Source: Pseudomonas sp. RIT409 (GTDB taxonomy: Bacteria; Pseudomonadota; Gammaproteobacteria; Pseudomonadales; Pseudomonadaceae). Taken from it: a stretch of DNA of 64,000 bases. The translations under genes were made by a program, and so were the position numbers. The notes below the pieces were generated by a model. The model saw only the letters and a list, made by a program, of their open reading frames with translations, was not told where the DNA came from and made no database searches. The stretch is from contig NZ_QARE02000004.1 in NCBI RefSeq assembly GCF_003052515.2, positions 62,001 through 126,000 of the forward strand. Direction: 5' to 3'. Positions within the stretch are counted from its first letter, which is position 1. Each line of letters opens with the position of its first letter. Positions 19,235 to 28,781 of the stretch are shown here, piece by piece.

Positions 19235-19300
19235 GCAGTGGTGGACATGTGTCCTGCTGAATCTCAGTAACCTTCAGCGTTTCAAACAGCTTCTCAACGA

Positions 19301-19376
19301 TGGTGGGTGATGACGGGATCGAACCGCCGACCCTCTGCTTGTAAGGCAGATGCTCTCCCGGCTGAGCTAATCACCC
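19301..19376 (-). tRNA. tRNA-Val (TAC)
   Basis: A 76-nt gene with encoded CCA. The acceptor stem is GGGTGAT/ATCACCC, the D-arm contains AGCTCAGCCGGGAGAGC, and the anticodon stem-loop CTGCCTTACAAGCAG gives anticodon TAC. It is first in the Val-Asp-Asp operon. Confidence 0.97.
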
Positions 19377-19397
19377 TTTGCTTCGCTGAGGCCGCGA

Positions 19398-19426
19398 AAT
19401 TTACGCAGGTGCCAAACCTAAGTCAA
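19398..19426 (-). promoter_or_regulatory. Promoter of the tRNA Val-Asp-Asp operon
   Basis: On the minus strand TTGACT (19421-19426) and TAAATT (19398-19403) are 17 bp apart. They are followed by the GC-rich discriminator TCGCGGCC, typical of stringently controlled stable-RNA promoters, just before tRNA-Val. Confidence 0.75.
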
Positions 19427-19493
19427 TAGCCTGCTTGAAGTTTTTTTAAAAAAGCAGTTTTTAGCTGCAAGCTATAACCAGCCAGTTAAAAGC

Positions 19494-19527
19494 AAAAAAG
19501 CGAACACCGGGTTCGCTTTTGTTTTTT
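19494..19527 (-). terminator. Terminator downstream of the metZ-SDR transcript
   Basis: The stem AAAGCGAAC/GTTCGCTTT with a 5-nt loop is flanked by A and T runs, so it could work in both directions. It separates the SDR gene (minus strand, ends 19554) from the tRNA promoter. Confidence 0.75.
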
Positions 19528-19553
19528 CTCGAAGCTTGAAGCTTGCCGCTGCT

Positions 19554-20345
19554 TCACTCCACATAGATCATCTTTTTACTCATGCCGCCGTCGACGACAA
19601 ACTCCTGCCCCGTCACGAACCCTGAATTCCTCGACAACAGCCAGGCAACGGTCGCCGCGACGTCCTCCACCGCCCCTACCCTGCCAGCCGGATGCTGCGT
19701 ATGGTCGGCATCGGACAATGGCTCGGCTCGCCGCTGCGAAGGATCTCTTGCATCGATCCAACCAGGGCTGACGGCATTGACCCGCACTTGCGGGCCGAGG
19801 CTCATGGCCAGAGCATGAGTGAGCGCCAGGAGGCCACCCTTGCTCGCTGCGTATGCCTCGGTGTCGGGCTCCGACTGGCGGGCGCGGGTCGAACTCAGAT
19901 TGACGATGCTGCCGCCGCGGGCACGCAGGTAAGGCGCGCAATGTTTGGCCAGCAGCATGGGGCCGGTCAGGTTCACCGCCAGGACACGGTTCCACTGCGC
20001 AAGCGCAAGGCTTTCCAGGACGGTATTGCGTGGATCGGCGACCGCAGCGTTGCACACCAGCGCATCCAGACGCCCGAACATGCCGAGCACCTCGGCAACG
20101 CCCGCGGCCACCTGCTCTTCACTGGCGACGTCCATTGCGATGAAGGACGCGTTGTCCCCCAGTACGCCAGCGACGATTTCGCCTCGCTTGCGGTCCACAT
20201 CCGTGAGCACCACCTGCCACCCCTCGGTGACCAGCCAGGCAGCGATGCCCAGGCCGATCCCCCGCGCCGCGCCGGTGACCAGCGCCACGCGCCCGTTGTG
20301 CACTCGGGCAGGATCCATCGTCAACTCAGTCACGGCCTCACTCAC
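19554..20345 (-). CDS. SDR-family oxidoreductase in the metZ operon
   Basis: Classical SDR of 263 residues. The cofactor motif is [11 protein letters not shown]; the catalytic Ser is in NLSSTRA and the YAASK pair is intact, so it should be active. The C-terminus has [13 protein letters not shown]. The GTG at 20345 overlaps the metZ TGA by four bases, and no strong Shine-Dalgarno is seen, so translation is coupled to metZ. The same neighbour occurs in P. aeruginosa. The substrate is unknown. Confidence 0.87.
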   Translation of the reverse strand: MSEAVTELTMDPARVHNGRVALVTGAARGIGLGIAAWLVTEGWQVVLTDVDRKRGEIVAGVLGDNASFIAMDVASEEQVAAGVAEVLGMFGRLDALVCNAAVADPRNTVLESLALAQWNRVLAVNLTGPMLLAKHCAPYLRARGGSIVNLSSTRARQSEPDTEAYAASKGGLLALTHALAMSLGPQVRVNAVSPGWIDARDPSQRRAEPLSDADHTQHPAGRVGAVEDVAATVAWLLSRNSGFVTGQEFVVDGGMSKKMIYVE

Positions 20346-21553
20346 AATGCAGCCAGGCCACGCGACAGGTCAGCCTTCAGGTCAGCCACGTCTTCAAGAC
20401 CCACGGCGACCCGGATCAGGCTGTCGCGGATACCGGCGGCTTCACGCTCCTGCGGCGACAAACGGCCGTGGGACGTGGTGCTCGGGTGGGTGATGGTGGT
20501 CTTGGTGTCGCCCAGGTTCGCCGTGATGGAAATCAGCCGCGTGGCGTCGATGAAGCGCCACGCGCCCTCCTTCCCACCCTTGACTTCGAAACTGACCACC
20601 GCGCCGAAGGCCTTCTGCTGACGCTTGGCGAGGTCATGCTGCGGATGGCTTTCGAGACCGGCGTAGTGAACTTTCTCGATACCGTCTTGCTGCTCCAGCC
20701 ACTGCGCGAGCTCCAGCGCGTTCTCGCAGTGCGCGCGCATGCGGATCTTCAGGGTTTCGAGCCCTTTGAGAAACAGCCAGGCATTGAACGGACTCAGGCT
20801 CGGGCCTGCCGTGCGCAGGAACCCAACCACTTCCTTCATCTGCTCGCTACGACCAACCACGACACCGCCCATTGCACGGCCCTGGCCATCGATGAATTTG
20901 GTCGCCGAATGCACCACTACATCCGCACCCATGCGCAGAGGCTGTTGCAAAGCCGGTGTGCAGAAACAGTTATCGACCACCAGCATCGCACCCTTGGCGT
21001 GAGCGATTTCCGCCAACGCCGCAATGTCCACCAATTCGGCGAGTGGATTGGAAGGCGACTCGACGAACAACAGCCGGGTGTTTGGCTTGATGGCTGAATC
21101 CCAGCCGGCGAGTTCGGCCAGCGGAACATAATCGACCTGCACGCCGAACCGTTTGAAATACTTCTCGAAGAGGCTGATGGTCGAGCCGAACACGCTCTTG
21201 GAGACCAAAACGTGATCGCCCGCACTGCACAGGCTCATCACGGTCGCCAGGATCGCCGACATGCCGGTCGATGTCGCGACCGCCTGCTCGCCACCTTCCA
21301 GTGCGGCGATGCGTTCCTCGAAGGCGTGCACCGTCGGGTTGGTGTAGCGCGAGTAGACGTTGCCCGCTCTATCGCCGGCAAACGTGGCGGCCGCGTCGGC
21401 GGCCGTGCGGAAGACGTAGCTCGAGGTGAAGAACAGTGGATCGCTGTGCTCGCTCTCCGGCGTACGGTGCTGGCCTGCCCGTACGGCGAGGGTATCGAAA
21501 CCCACGCCGTCCAGATCGCTGTCCAGTCGACCGGCATCCCATTGCTGAGTCAT
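20342..21553 (-). CDS. metZ: O-succinylhomoserine sulfhydrylase
   Basis: PLP enzyme of 403 residues of the Cys/Met metabolism family. It converts O-succinylhomoserine plus sulfide to homocysteine in methionine synthesis. The PLP Lys is in [12 protein letters not shown], and the MGGVVVG segment follows it. Gene position (purF-metZ-SDR) and length fit pseudomonad MetZ rather than MetB. ATG 21553 is preferred over the GTG at 21562 because GGAG lies eight bases upstream. It sits 22 bp after purF on the same strand. Confidence 0.92.
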   Translation of the reverse strand: MTQQWDAGRLDSDLDGVGFDTLAVRAGQHRTPESEHSDPLFFTSSYVFRTAADAAATFAGDRAGNVYSRYTNPTVHAFEERIAALEGGEQAVATSTGMSAILATVMSLCSAGDHVLVSKSVFGSTISLFEKYFKRFGVQVDYVPLAELAGWDSAIKPNTRLLFVESPSNPLAELVDIAALAEIAHAKGAMLVVDNCFCTPALQQPLRMGADVVVHSATKFIDGQGRAMGGVVVGRSEQMKEVVGFLRTAGPSLSPFNAWLFLKGLETLKIRMRAHCENALELAQWLEQQDGIEKVHYAGLESHPQHDLAKRQQKAFGAVVSFEVKGGKEGAWRFIDATRLISITANLGDTKTTITHPSTTSHGRLSPQEREAAGIRDSLIRVAVGLEDVADLKADLSRGLAAL

Positions 21554-21574
21554 GCCGCTCACTCCTTGTCTGAA

Positions 21575-23083
21575 TTAGTTGTTGTACAGATCGATGATCG
21601 CACTGACTGCCTGATTCTTGGCCTTGGACGCGTCGTTACGCGCCTGCTCGATCTTGTTCAGGTAATGCTCGTCGATGTCACCGGTCACGTACTTGCCATC
21701 GAAGACCGAGCAATCGAAGTTATCGATCTTGATCTTCTTGCTACCGCTGACCGCCTCGATCAGGTCGGTGAGATCCTGATAGACCAGCCAGTCGGCACCG
21801 ATGAGGTCGGCCACGTCCTGGGTGGTACGGTTGTGAGCGATCAGCTCATGAGCACTCGGCATGTCGATGCCGTAGACGTTGGGGAAGCGTACGGCCGGGG
21901 CCGCGGAACAGAAATAAACGTTCTTGGCACCGGCTTCACGGGCCATCTGGATGATCTGTTTGCAGGTGGTGCCGCGCACGATGGAGTCGTCGACGAGCAT
22001 GACGTTCTTGCCGCGGAACTCAAGCTCGATGGCGTTGAGCTTCTGGCGCACCGACTTCTTGCGCGCGGCCTGCCCCGGCATGATGAACGTCCGACCGATG
22101 TAACGGTTCTTCACGAAGCCTTCACGGAACTTGACGCCCAGGTGATTGGCCAGCTCGAGCGCCGCCGTGCGGCTGGTGTCGGGAATCGGGATCACCACGT
22201 CAATGTCGTGGTCCGGACGCTCGCGGCGAATCTTGTCGGCCAGTTTTTCGCCCATGCGCAAGCGCGCCTTGTAAACCGAGATACCGTCGATGATCGAATC
22301 CGGACGCGCCAGGTAGACGTGTTCGAAGATGCAGGGCGCGTAGCGCGGGTTGGCGGCGCATTGGCGGGTGTGCAGCTTGCCGTCTTCGGTGATGTACACC
22401 GCTTCGCCCGGCGCCAGGTCACGAATCAGGGTGAAGCCCAGCACGTCGAGCGACACGCTTTCCGACGCGATCATGTACTCGACGCCTTCGTCGGTGTGAC
22501 GCTGACCGAACACGATCGGACGGATGGCGTCCGGGTCACGGAAACCGACGATACCGTAGCCGGTGATCATCGCCACCACGGCGTAGCCGCCACGGCAGCG
22601 GTTATGCACGTCAGTCACGGCAGCGAAAATGTCTTCTTCGGTCGGTTGCAGCTTTCCGCGCACGGCCAGTTCGTGGGCGAAGACGTTGAGCAGCACTTCC
22701 GAGTCGGAATTGGTGTTGACGTGGCGCAGGTCGGATTCGTAAATCTCCTTGGCCAACTGCTCGACGTTGGTCAGGTTACCGTTATGTGCCAACGTGATGC
22801 CGTACGGCGAGTTGACGTAAAACGGCTGGGCCTCGGCCGAGGTCGAGCTGCCCGCCGTTGGATAACGGACATGACCGATGCCCATGTGACCGACCAGACG
22901 CTGCATATGGCGCTGCTGGAAGACGTCACGGACCAGACCGTTGTCCTTGCGCAAGAACAACCGGCCATCATGGCTGGTCACGATACCGGCAGCGTCCTGG
23001 CCGCGGTGCTGGAGGACGGTGAGCGCGTCATACAGCGCCTGATTGACGTTCGACTTGCCGACGATACCGACGATGCCACACAT
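21575..23083 (-). CDS. purF: Amidophosphoribosyltransferase
   Basis: First committed enzyme of purine synthesis (502 residues), transferring glutamine amide to PRPP. The N-terminal Ntn glutaminase begins [11 protein letters not shown], where Cys2 becomes the nucleophile after Met removal. The C-terminal phosphoribosyltransferase domain has the PRPP loop [21 protein letters not shown] 23083 puts that Cys at position 2, while the longer frame begins with TTG and would spoil processing. It follows cvpA by 12 bp, the arrangement also found in E. coli. Confidence 0.97.
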   Translation of the reverse strand: MCGIVGIVGKSNVNQALYDALTVLQHRGQDAAGIVTSHDGRLFLRKDNGLVRDVFQQRHMQRLVGHMGIGHVRYPTAGSSTSAEAQPFYVNSPYGITLAHNGNLTNVEQLAKEIYESDLRHVNTNSDSEVLLNVFAHELAVRGKLQPTEEDIFAAVTDVHNRCRGGYAVVAMITGYGIVGFRDPDAIRPIVFGQRHTDEGVEYMIASESVSLDVLGFTLIRDLAPGEAVYITEDGKLHTRQCAANPRYAPCIFEHVYLARPDSIIDGISVYKARLRMGEKLADKIRRERPDHDIDVVIPIPDTSRTAALELANHLGVKFREGFVKNRYIGRTFIMPGQAARKKSVRQKLNAIELEFRGKNVMLVDDSIVRGTTCKQIIQMAREAGAKNVYFCSAAPAVRFPNVYGIDMPSAHELIAHNRTTQDVADLIGADWLVYQDLTDLIEAVSGSKKIKIDNFDCSVFDGKYVTGDIDEHYLNKIEQARNDASKAKNQAVSAIIDLYNN

Positions 23084-23095
23084 GCGACACAACCC

Positions 23096-23683
23096 CTACT
23101 TAGTGGAACTGGATTTACCGATCACATCCTGCGGTGCTACCGAAGGCAGGAGGTGATCCTTGAACGGGATATCAACAGGTACGCTGACCCCGCTGGCTAG
23201 CCACTTGCTGGACATCCCGAGAATCAGGTTTTTCGACCAGTCAGCGACCATCACGAACTGTGGCAGCAGTCTGGACTGCTGCCACCATTGATCCTGTTGT
23301 ACCGGGCCCAGGCTCAACAGCCCTACCGCAACGACGACCAGCAGGCCGCCGCGCGCCGCCCCGAAAACCATACCCAGAAAACGATCGGTTCCGGACAGCC
23401 CGGTGACCCGAATCAGTTCCCCGATGAGAAAGTTGACCATGGCGCCGACCAACAACGTGGCGACGAAAAGGATGGTGCAGCCCGCAATCACGCGTGCCGA
23501 AGGTGTTTCAATGTAATTGACCAGATACTGGGCCAGCGAACCGCCAAACATCCAGGCGACGACACCTGCGATGATCCAGGTCAGCAAGGACAGCGCTTCC
23601 TTGACGAAGCCGCGCTTGAGACTGATCAAAGCGGAGATGGCGACAATCGCAATGATCGCCCAGTCAACCGGAGTAAATGACAC
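23096..23683 (-). CDS. cvpA: CvpA family membrane protein
   Basis: Inner-membrane protein of 195 residues with four hydrophobic segments; the first starts at DWAIIAIVAISALISL. CvpA is needed for colicin V production in E. coli and affects envelope homeostasis. The start is GTG at 23683. It lies directly upstream of purF and is conserved in this position. The 208-bp gap to the SPOR gene shows no clear signal. Confidence 0.9.
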   Translation of the reverse strand: MSFTPVDWAIIAIVAISALISLKRGFVKEALSLLTWIIAGVVAWMFGGSLAQYLVNYIETPSARVIAGCTILFVATLLVGAMVNFLIGELIRVTGLSGTDRFLGMVFGAARGGLLVVVAVGLLSLGPVQQDQWWQQSRLLPQFVMVADWSKNLILGMSSKWLASGVSVPVDIPFKDHLLPSVAPQDVIGKSSSTK

Positions 23684-23891
23684 GTTGCAGCCTACAGACT
23701 GATGAGGCGGCGCATTTTAGCAGAGCACTGGCCCGCCGGTAAGCGGGGATTGATCGTCGTCGGCAATTAAGGCGAATGATTGGACTTTGGGATCCTGAAC
23801 AGGACAGGCCGGGGCAAGGGTTCGCTACATCCGCGGCAGCGATGGCCGGAAGGCCAATCGACCGACGCTGCCGGACAGGCGGAGCCCCGGG

Positions 23892-24578
23892 TTACTTCCG
23901 CTCCGGCTGGAAGCGCACCACGATGCCATTGAGCTTCTGCTGCTTGTTCAACTGATCGCGCAGACGATCCGCTTCAGCGCGCTCGATCAACGGACCGACG
24001 AACACCCGATTGACGCCATCGGCGGTTCGGATGTAGGCGTTGTAGCCTTGGGAACGCAAGGTTTTTTGCAGGTTGTCGGCGTTTGCCCGGTTGGAGAGGC
24101 TCGCCACTTGCACCGCCCAGGTGATCGACAGGCCATTGGCGTCGACCCGATTAGTGTCGGCTGACAGCGGCGCAGGCGACGTCGCAGCCGCGGCGGGCGC
24201 CGAGGTCGCAGGCTTTGAGGGTGGGGGAACAGGCGTGGTCTTGACTGCGGGCGCAGCGGCCGCAGGTTTTGCGGGTGCGGGCGCAGGGGCAATAGGCATC
24301 GACGGTGGCTGCTGGCTCGCTGGCGGCTGCACAGGCTGGGCGATTTCATCGTCGGAAGGCACGGGCTCCTGTGTCAGCGGCTGCTGTTCAGGCACGGTGA
24401 CCGGTTCGACCTTGACCGGAGAGATGGCAGGCGCTTGAGGCGCGGCCGGCGCCTCGACCTGCACATGGCGGGCCTCGTCCTGACGGGAAAACAGCATCGG
24501 CAGGAAGATCACCGCGATGGCGATGAGCACCAGAGCACCCACCATGCGCTGCTTGTACGCCCTATCCAGCAAAGCCAT
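23892..24578 (-). CDS. SPOR-domain protein, DedD-like
   Basis: A 228-residue single-pass membrane protein. It has a short cytoplasmic N-terminus, a transmembrane helix at about 14-29 (ALVLIAIAVIFLPMLF), a Pro/Ala-rich periplasmic linker and a C-terminal SPOR domain (about 150-225, WAVQVASLSNRANADNLQKT) that binds denuded septal peptidoglycan. The architecture matches DedD. Its place after folC is conserved, as in the folC-dedD-cvpA-purF order of E. coli. It starts three bases after the folC stop. Confidence 0.87.
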   Translation of the reverse strand: MALLDRAYKQRMVGALVLIAIAVIFLPMLFSRQDEARHVQVEAPAAPQAPAISPVKVEPVTVPEQQPLTQEPVPSDDEIAQPVQPPASQQPPSMPIAPAPAPAKPAAAAPAVKTTPVPPPSKPATSAPAAAATSPAPLSADTNRVDANGLSITWAVQVASLSNRANADNLQKTLRSQGYNAYIRTADGVNRVFVGPLIERAEADRLRDQLNKQQKLNGIVVRFQPERK

Positions 24579-24581
24579 GTG

Positions 24582-25865
24582 TCACTTCCTCCGTGACGTG
24601 TTCGCCAGCCATTCCAAAGCTTCGGCGACGCAATAAAAAGACCCGAACAGAACGATTTCATCGTCCTCTGTCGCCCGTGCGCATTGAGCCTCCAAGGCCT
24701 GCGCGACGCTGGAGTAGGACGCCACGTCAGCGCCAAGGTTCTGCAAGGCCTCCGCAATTTCCTGCACCGAACGGCTGCGCGGCGTCGGCAATGGCGTGAC
24801 AGCCCAATGGTCGAAACCGTCGCCGAGTTCGGCCAGCACGCCGTCCAGATCCTTGTCGCCCAGTAGCCCGAACACGGCCAGACGTCTGCCCGCCACCGGG
24901 CGCTGCTTCAGCCGTTGAGCCAGGAAGTGAGCCGCATGAGGGTTGTGACCGACATCCAGCAACAGGTGCAACGTCTTGCCCCGCCATTCGACGGTCCGAC
25001 GATCGAGCCGACCGGTCACCTGGGTCTGCGCCAGCACTGTACCAATGGACGCTTCCTGCCAAAGCCCCGACAAGAGATAGGCCTGCAGCGCCAGTGCGGC
25101 GTTCTGCATGGGCAGGTCGAGCAAAGGCAGGCCACGCAGTTCGACGCGCTGACCGCCTGCGTCGGTGCCGAACCAGTTCCAGCTTTCGGCGCCAATCGTC
25201 AGGTCGAAGTCGCGGCCTCGCAGCGACAATGGGCAGTGCAACGCAGCGGCTTGCGCCAGCAAGGGCTGCGGCGGGTCCAGGTCGCCGCAGAGGGCAGGAC
25301 GGCCCGCGCGGAAGATACCGGCCTTTTCGAATGCCACCGACTCACGGGTGTTACCCAACCATTCGGCGTGATCGACGCCGATGCTGGTCACCAGCGCCAT
25401 GTCCGGATCGATCAGGTTCACCGCATCCAGGCGCCCACCCAGTCCCACTTCCAGCACGACAGCATCCAGCGCAGCCTGCTCGAACAACCAGAAAGCCGCG
25501 AGCGTACCCATTTCGAAGTAGGTCAGGGAGATCTCGCCCCGTGCCTGCTCCACCACGTCGAAGGCAGCGCACAGGGCCTCGTCGGAGACCTCGGCACCTT
25601 GCACAAGGACACGCTCGTTGTAGCGGACAAGGTGCGGCGAGCTGTACACGCCGACCTTGAGGCCTTGGGACTGCAGAAGCGAAGCCAGAAACGCGCACGT
25701 TGAGCCTTTACCGTTCGTCCCCGTCACCGTGATGACGCGGGGCGCCGGACGACCGAGACCCAAATGGTGCGCAACCTGGCGCGACCGCTCCAGCCCCATG
25801 TCAATGGTGGAAGGATGCAGTTGCTCCAGGTAGCTGAGCCAATCGCCCAGAGAGCGTGCGGTCAT
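24582..25865 (-). CDS. folC: Bifunctional folylpolyglutamate synthase / dihydrofolate synthase
   Basis: Mur-ligase-fold ATPase of 427 residues adding glutamate to dihydropteroate and folates. The P-loop is [13 protein letters not shown] (about 46-58), and further Mur-family signatures are [22 protein letters not shown] and [14 protein letters not shown]. The ATG overlaps the accD stop by four bases (ATGA). Confidence 0.95.
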   Translation of the reverse strand: MTARSLGDWLSYLEQLHPSTIDMGLERSRQVAHHLGLGRPAPRVITVTGTNGKGSTCAFLASLLQSQGLKVGVYSSPHLVRYNERVLVQGAEVSDEALCAAFDVVEQARGEISLTYFEMGTLAAFWLFEQAALDAVVLEVGLGGRLDAVNLIDPDMALVTSIGVDHAEWLGNTRESVAFEKAGIFRAGRPALCGDLDPPQPLLAQAAALHCPLSLRGRDFDLTIGAESWNWFGTDAGGQRVELRGLPLLDLPMQNAALALQAYLLSGLWQEASIGTVLAQTQVTGRLDRRTVEWRGKTLHLLLDVGHNPHAAHFLAQRLKQRPVAGRRLAVFGLLGDKDLDGVLAELGDGFDHWAVTPLPTPRSRSVQEIAEALQNLGADVASYSSVAQALEAQCARATEDDEIVLFGSFYCVAEALEWLANTSRRK

Positions 25866-26782
25866 ACGTTCGCCGGTGCTGGCGGAACCACGATCGGCTC
25901 GAGTTTCGGTGCAACGAATTTCGGCGTAGGCAGGTTCATCATCTGCGCAAGCAGATTGCCCAGACGGGGACGCAGTTCGGCACGGTGGACGATCATGTCG
26001 ATGGCGCCGTGATCCAGCAGGAACTCACTGCGCTGGAAGCCTTCGGGCAGCTTCTCCCGAACGGTCTGTTCGATCACGCGCGGACCGGCGAACCCAATCA
26101 GGGCTTTAGGCTCGGCGACGATGACGTCACCCAACATCGCCAGACTGGCGGATACGCCGCCGTAGACAGGGTCCGTCAATACGGAAATGAAGGGCAGGCC
26201 CTCTTCTCGCAAGCGCGCAAGCACCGCCGACGTCTTGGCCATTTGCATCAGGGAGATCAACGCTTCCTGCATCCGCGCACCGCCGGAGGCAGCGAAGCAG
26301 ACCATCGGGCAGCGATTTTCCAGCGCATAATTGGCCGCCTGCACGAAACGCTCGCCGACGATCGCGCCCATCGACCCGCCCATGAACGAGAACTCGAAAG
26401 CGCTGCACACCACGGGCATGCCCAGCAGCGTGCCACTCATGGAAATCAGTGCGTCCTTCTCGCCGGTCTGCTTCTGCGCAGCGGTCAGGCGATCCTTGTA
26501 CTTCTTGCTGTCACGGAATTTCAGACGGTCGACCGGCTCCAGATCAGCGCCGATTTCCTGACGACCTTCGGCATCGAGAAAAATATTCAAACGTGCACGC
26601 GCATCGATGCGCATGTGGTGATTGCACTTGGGGCAGACGTCCAAGGTCTTCTCCAGCTCTGGACGATAGAGCACCGCCTCGCACGACGGACACTTGTGCC
26701 ACAAGCCTTCAGGTACCGAGCTTTTCTTGACCTCGGAACGCATGATCGAGGGGATCAGTTTGTCTACCAACCAGTTGCTCAT
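25862..26782 (-). CDS. accD: Acetyl-CoA carboxylase carboxyltransferase beta subunit
   Basis: A 306-residue subunit that, with AccA, transfers carboxyl groups from biotin to acetyl-CoA. The N-terminal zinc ribbon is CPSC...CPKC (about residues 30-52), followed by the crotonase-like carboxyltransferase domain with SGGARMQEA and [11 protein letters not shown] 26782 (MSNWLVDKL) is the conserved start; the longer GTG-started frame adds unrelated residues. The 283-bp upstream gap to trpF probably holds its promoter, but no strong boxes were picked. Confidence 0.96.
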   Translation of the reverse strand: MSNWLVDKLIPSIMRSEVKKSSVPEGLWHKCPSCEAVLYRPELEKTLDVCPKCNHHMRIDARARLNIFLDAEGRQEIGADLEPVDRLKFRDSKKYKDRLTAAQKQTGEKDALISMSGTLLGMPVVCSAFEFSFMGGSMGAIVGERFVQAANYALENRCPMVCFAASGGARMQEALISLMQMAKTSAVLARLREEGLPFISVLTDPVYGGVSASLAMLGDVIVAEPKALIGFAGPRVIEQTVREKLPEGFQRSEFLLDHGAIDMIVHRAELRPRLGNLLAQMMNLPTPKFVAPKLEPIVVPPAPANV

Positions 26783-27065
26783 GCTTTCTTTCTCCAGTAC
26801 CGGTGGGGTGAGCGCAATGGCGAACAATGCCACGCGCAGGCCCTTAAACCCAATTCATGTGCGGTACCGCATCCCTTACACGGTCGGCCTTCGTGCCTGA
26901 CCTGCCAGTGATCCGGATACCGCGCTTATTCCTTGCTGCGAGACGCCTCGCGTCGTCGCTCGTTCAATCCTGGCGGCTACTGACCGCATTTCGGTCGCCG
27001 CAGGCTAGTGGACGGCGACAGGCGATCTGCCGTCACATCGGTGGCCGACGCCGTGGCGAAAACCC

Positions 27066-27686
27066 TCAGGCCCCATGCACAGCGCTCATGAACGCACGGA
27101 TCTTGTCGTGGTCCTTGAGCCCCTTGGCTCGCTCCACTCCGCCACTGACGTCCACGGCGTACGGCCGTACCTGGGCAATGGCCTGGGCGACGTTGGCCGA
27201 GGTGAGGCCGCCGGCGAGTATGATCGGTTTGCTCAAATGATTCGGAATCAGTGCCCAATCGAAGGCTTCGCCCGTGCCACCCGGGACCCCGGCGACGTAC
27301 GTGTCCAGCAGGATGCCGCTGGCCTTGTGGTAGAGGTCGCAACTGGCGGCAATATCGTCGCCAGCCTGCACCCGCAACGCTTTGATCCACGGACGAAGAT
27401 ACCCCTCACATTGCTCCGGAGTTTCGTCGCCGTGGAACTGAATGAGGTCCAGAGGAACCGCTTCGAGCAGCGCCTCGAGGCTTTCCCGGTCTTCGTTGAC
27501 GAACAGACCGACCGTACTGACGAAAGGTGGCAACTGAGCGATGATCGCCTGCGCCTGCTCGATCGTCACCGCCCGAGGGCTTCTGGAATAAAAGACGAAG
27601 CCGATGGCGTCAGCTCCCGCATCGACAGCGGCCAGCGCATCTTCTATGCAGGTAATCCCGCAAATCTTGCTGCGAACGGCTGACAT
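27066..27686 (-). CDS. trpF: Phosphoribosylanthranilate isomerase
   Basis: TIM-barrel enzyme of 206 residues converting PRA to CdRP in tryptophan synthesis. [11 protein letters not shown] at the N-terminus carries the catalytic Cys, [10 protein letters not shown] the substrate loop, and DVSGGVE the late catalytic Asp. It sits apart from other trp genes, between truA and accD, as known in pseudomonads. Confidence 0.95.
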   Translation of the reverse strand: MSAVRSKICGITCIEDALAAVDAGADAIGFVFYSRSPRAVTIEQAQAIIAQLPPFVSTVGLFVNEDRESLEALLEAVPLDLIQFHGDETPEQCEGYLRPWIKALRVQAGDDIAASCDLYHKASGILLDTYVAGVPGGTGEAFDWALIPNHLSKPIILAGGLTSANVAQAIAQVRPYAVDVSGGVERAKGLKDHDKIRAFMSAVHGA

Positions 27687-27745
27687 GTCGTGAATACCTC
27701 TAGCCTTGCGAAAGCCCCGGATGTTAGCAAATGCTACTCCGGGCG

Positions 27746-28603
27746 TCAGCCGTCAAGTTCGGTGAACCCTGTAAGAAAATGCGGCCCTATGTAACGTTCG
27801 GGCAGCGGAAACTCGTCGCGATACTCGACCTGCACCAGATACAGACCGAATGGGTGAGCGGTCACTCCGCCTGTCCGACGAACACGGCTCTCGAGCACAT
27901 CGCGAGCCCATTCCACAGGCCGCTCTCCTGCACCGATGGTCATGAGCACGCCCGCAATGTTGCGCACCATGTGATGCAGAAAGGCATTGGCGCGTATGTC
28001 GATCACGATCATCTGACCGTGACGGGTCACGCGCAGATGATGAATCTGCTTGATCGGGGATTTTGCCTGGCATTGGCCTGCCCGGAACGCGCTGAAGTCG
28101 TGCGTTCCTACCAGACACTCGGCCGCCAGCGCCATCCGTGCGACATCCAGGGGCCGGTGATTCCAGGTGATCTCCTGACCGAGGTGCGCCGGTCGAATCT
28201 GGTCGTTGTAAATCACATAGCGGTAGCGGCGGGCGATGGCCTTGAAGCGGGCATGAAAATGCGCGGGCATCTCCTTGGCCCAGGTGACGCTGACGTCATG
28301 GGGCAGGTTGATATTGGCGCCCATGGTCCAGGCCTTCATGCTGCGTATGGCTTGAGTATCGAAATGCACCACCTGGCCGCAGGCGTGCACGCCTGCATCG
28401 GTACGTCCGGCGCACATCAGCGACACAGGCGAATCCGCCACTTTCGAGAGGGCATTTTCCAAAGTCTCCTGAACGGTCAGCACACCGCTGGACTGGCGCT
28501 GCCAGCCACTGTAACGCGAGCCCTTGTACTCAACGCCCAACGCGATTCTGAAATAGCCTTCGGCTGCCATTTCGGCGGCCGCTGTCTCTGCCTCTGTGGT
28601 CAT
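27746..28603 (-). CDS. truA: tRNA pseudouridine(38-40) synthase
   Basis: A 285-residue enzyme modifying uridines 38-40 of tRNA anticodon arms. The catalytic Asp is in [14 protein letters not shown]. Other family segments are [11 protein letters not shown] and [11 protein letters not shown] 28603 is used; a further in-frame ATG at about 28570 (MAAEGYF) is possible because the conserved domain begins just after it. It lies between fimV and trpF. Confidence 0.94.
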   Translation of the reverse strand: MTTEAETAAAEMAAEGYFRIALGVEYKGSRYSGWQRQSSGVLTVQETLENALSKVADSPVSLMCAGRTDAGVHACGQVVHFDTQAIRSMKAWTMGANINLPHDVSVTWAKEMPAHFHARFKAIARRYRYVIYNDQIRPAHLGQEITWNHRPLDVARMALAAECLVGTHDFSAFRAGQCQAKSPIKQIHHLRVTRHGQMIVIDIRANAFLHHMVRNIAGVLMTIGAGERPVEWARDVLESRVRRTGGVTAHPFGLYLVQVEYRDEFPLPERYIGPHFLTGFTELDG

Positions 28604-28734
28604 GATTGCCAATGCTCAAAGCCTGTCGATACGCGCAAGGGCGGCCATTATACGGATGACGACAAAAGACGCTATTGGGATGTGCGCGACCGGTGCTCCC
28701 CGCCCCCACCGACGCCAGCCCCCATCAGCCAAAC

Positions 28735-28763
28735 GAAAACGACCGCCGAAGCGGTCGTTTTCT
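28735..28763 (-). terminator. Terminator of fimV
   Basis: A perfect 11-bp stem AAAACGACCGC/GCGGTCGTTTT closed by a CGAA tetraloop (28736-28761) lies about 20 bp after the fimV stop on the minus strand. Its T tract has four residues. Confidence 0.8.
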
Positions 28764-28781
28764 GTGTAAGTTGAGCAGCGA

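Noticed and set aside
21212..23200. 662-codon ORF antisense to metZ and purF
   Set aside because: It is opposite two certain genes and has no domain; high GC third positions create such long shadows.
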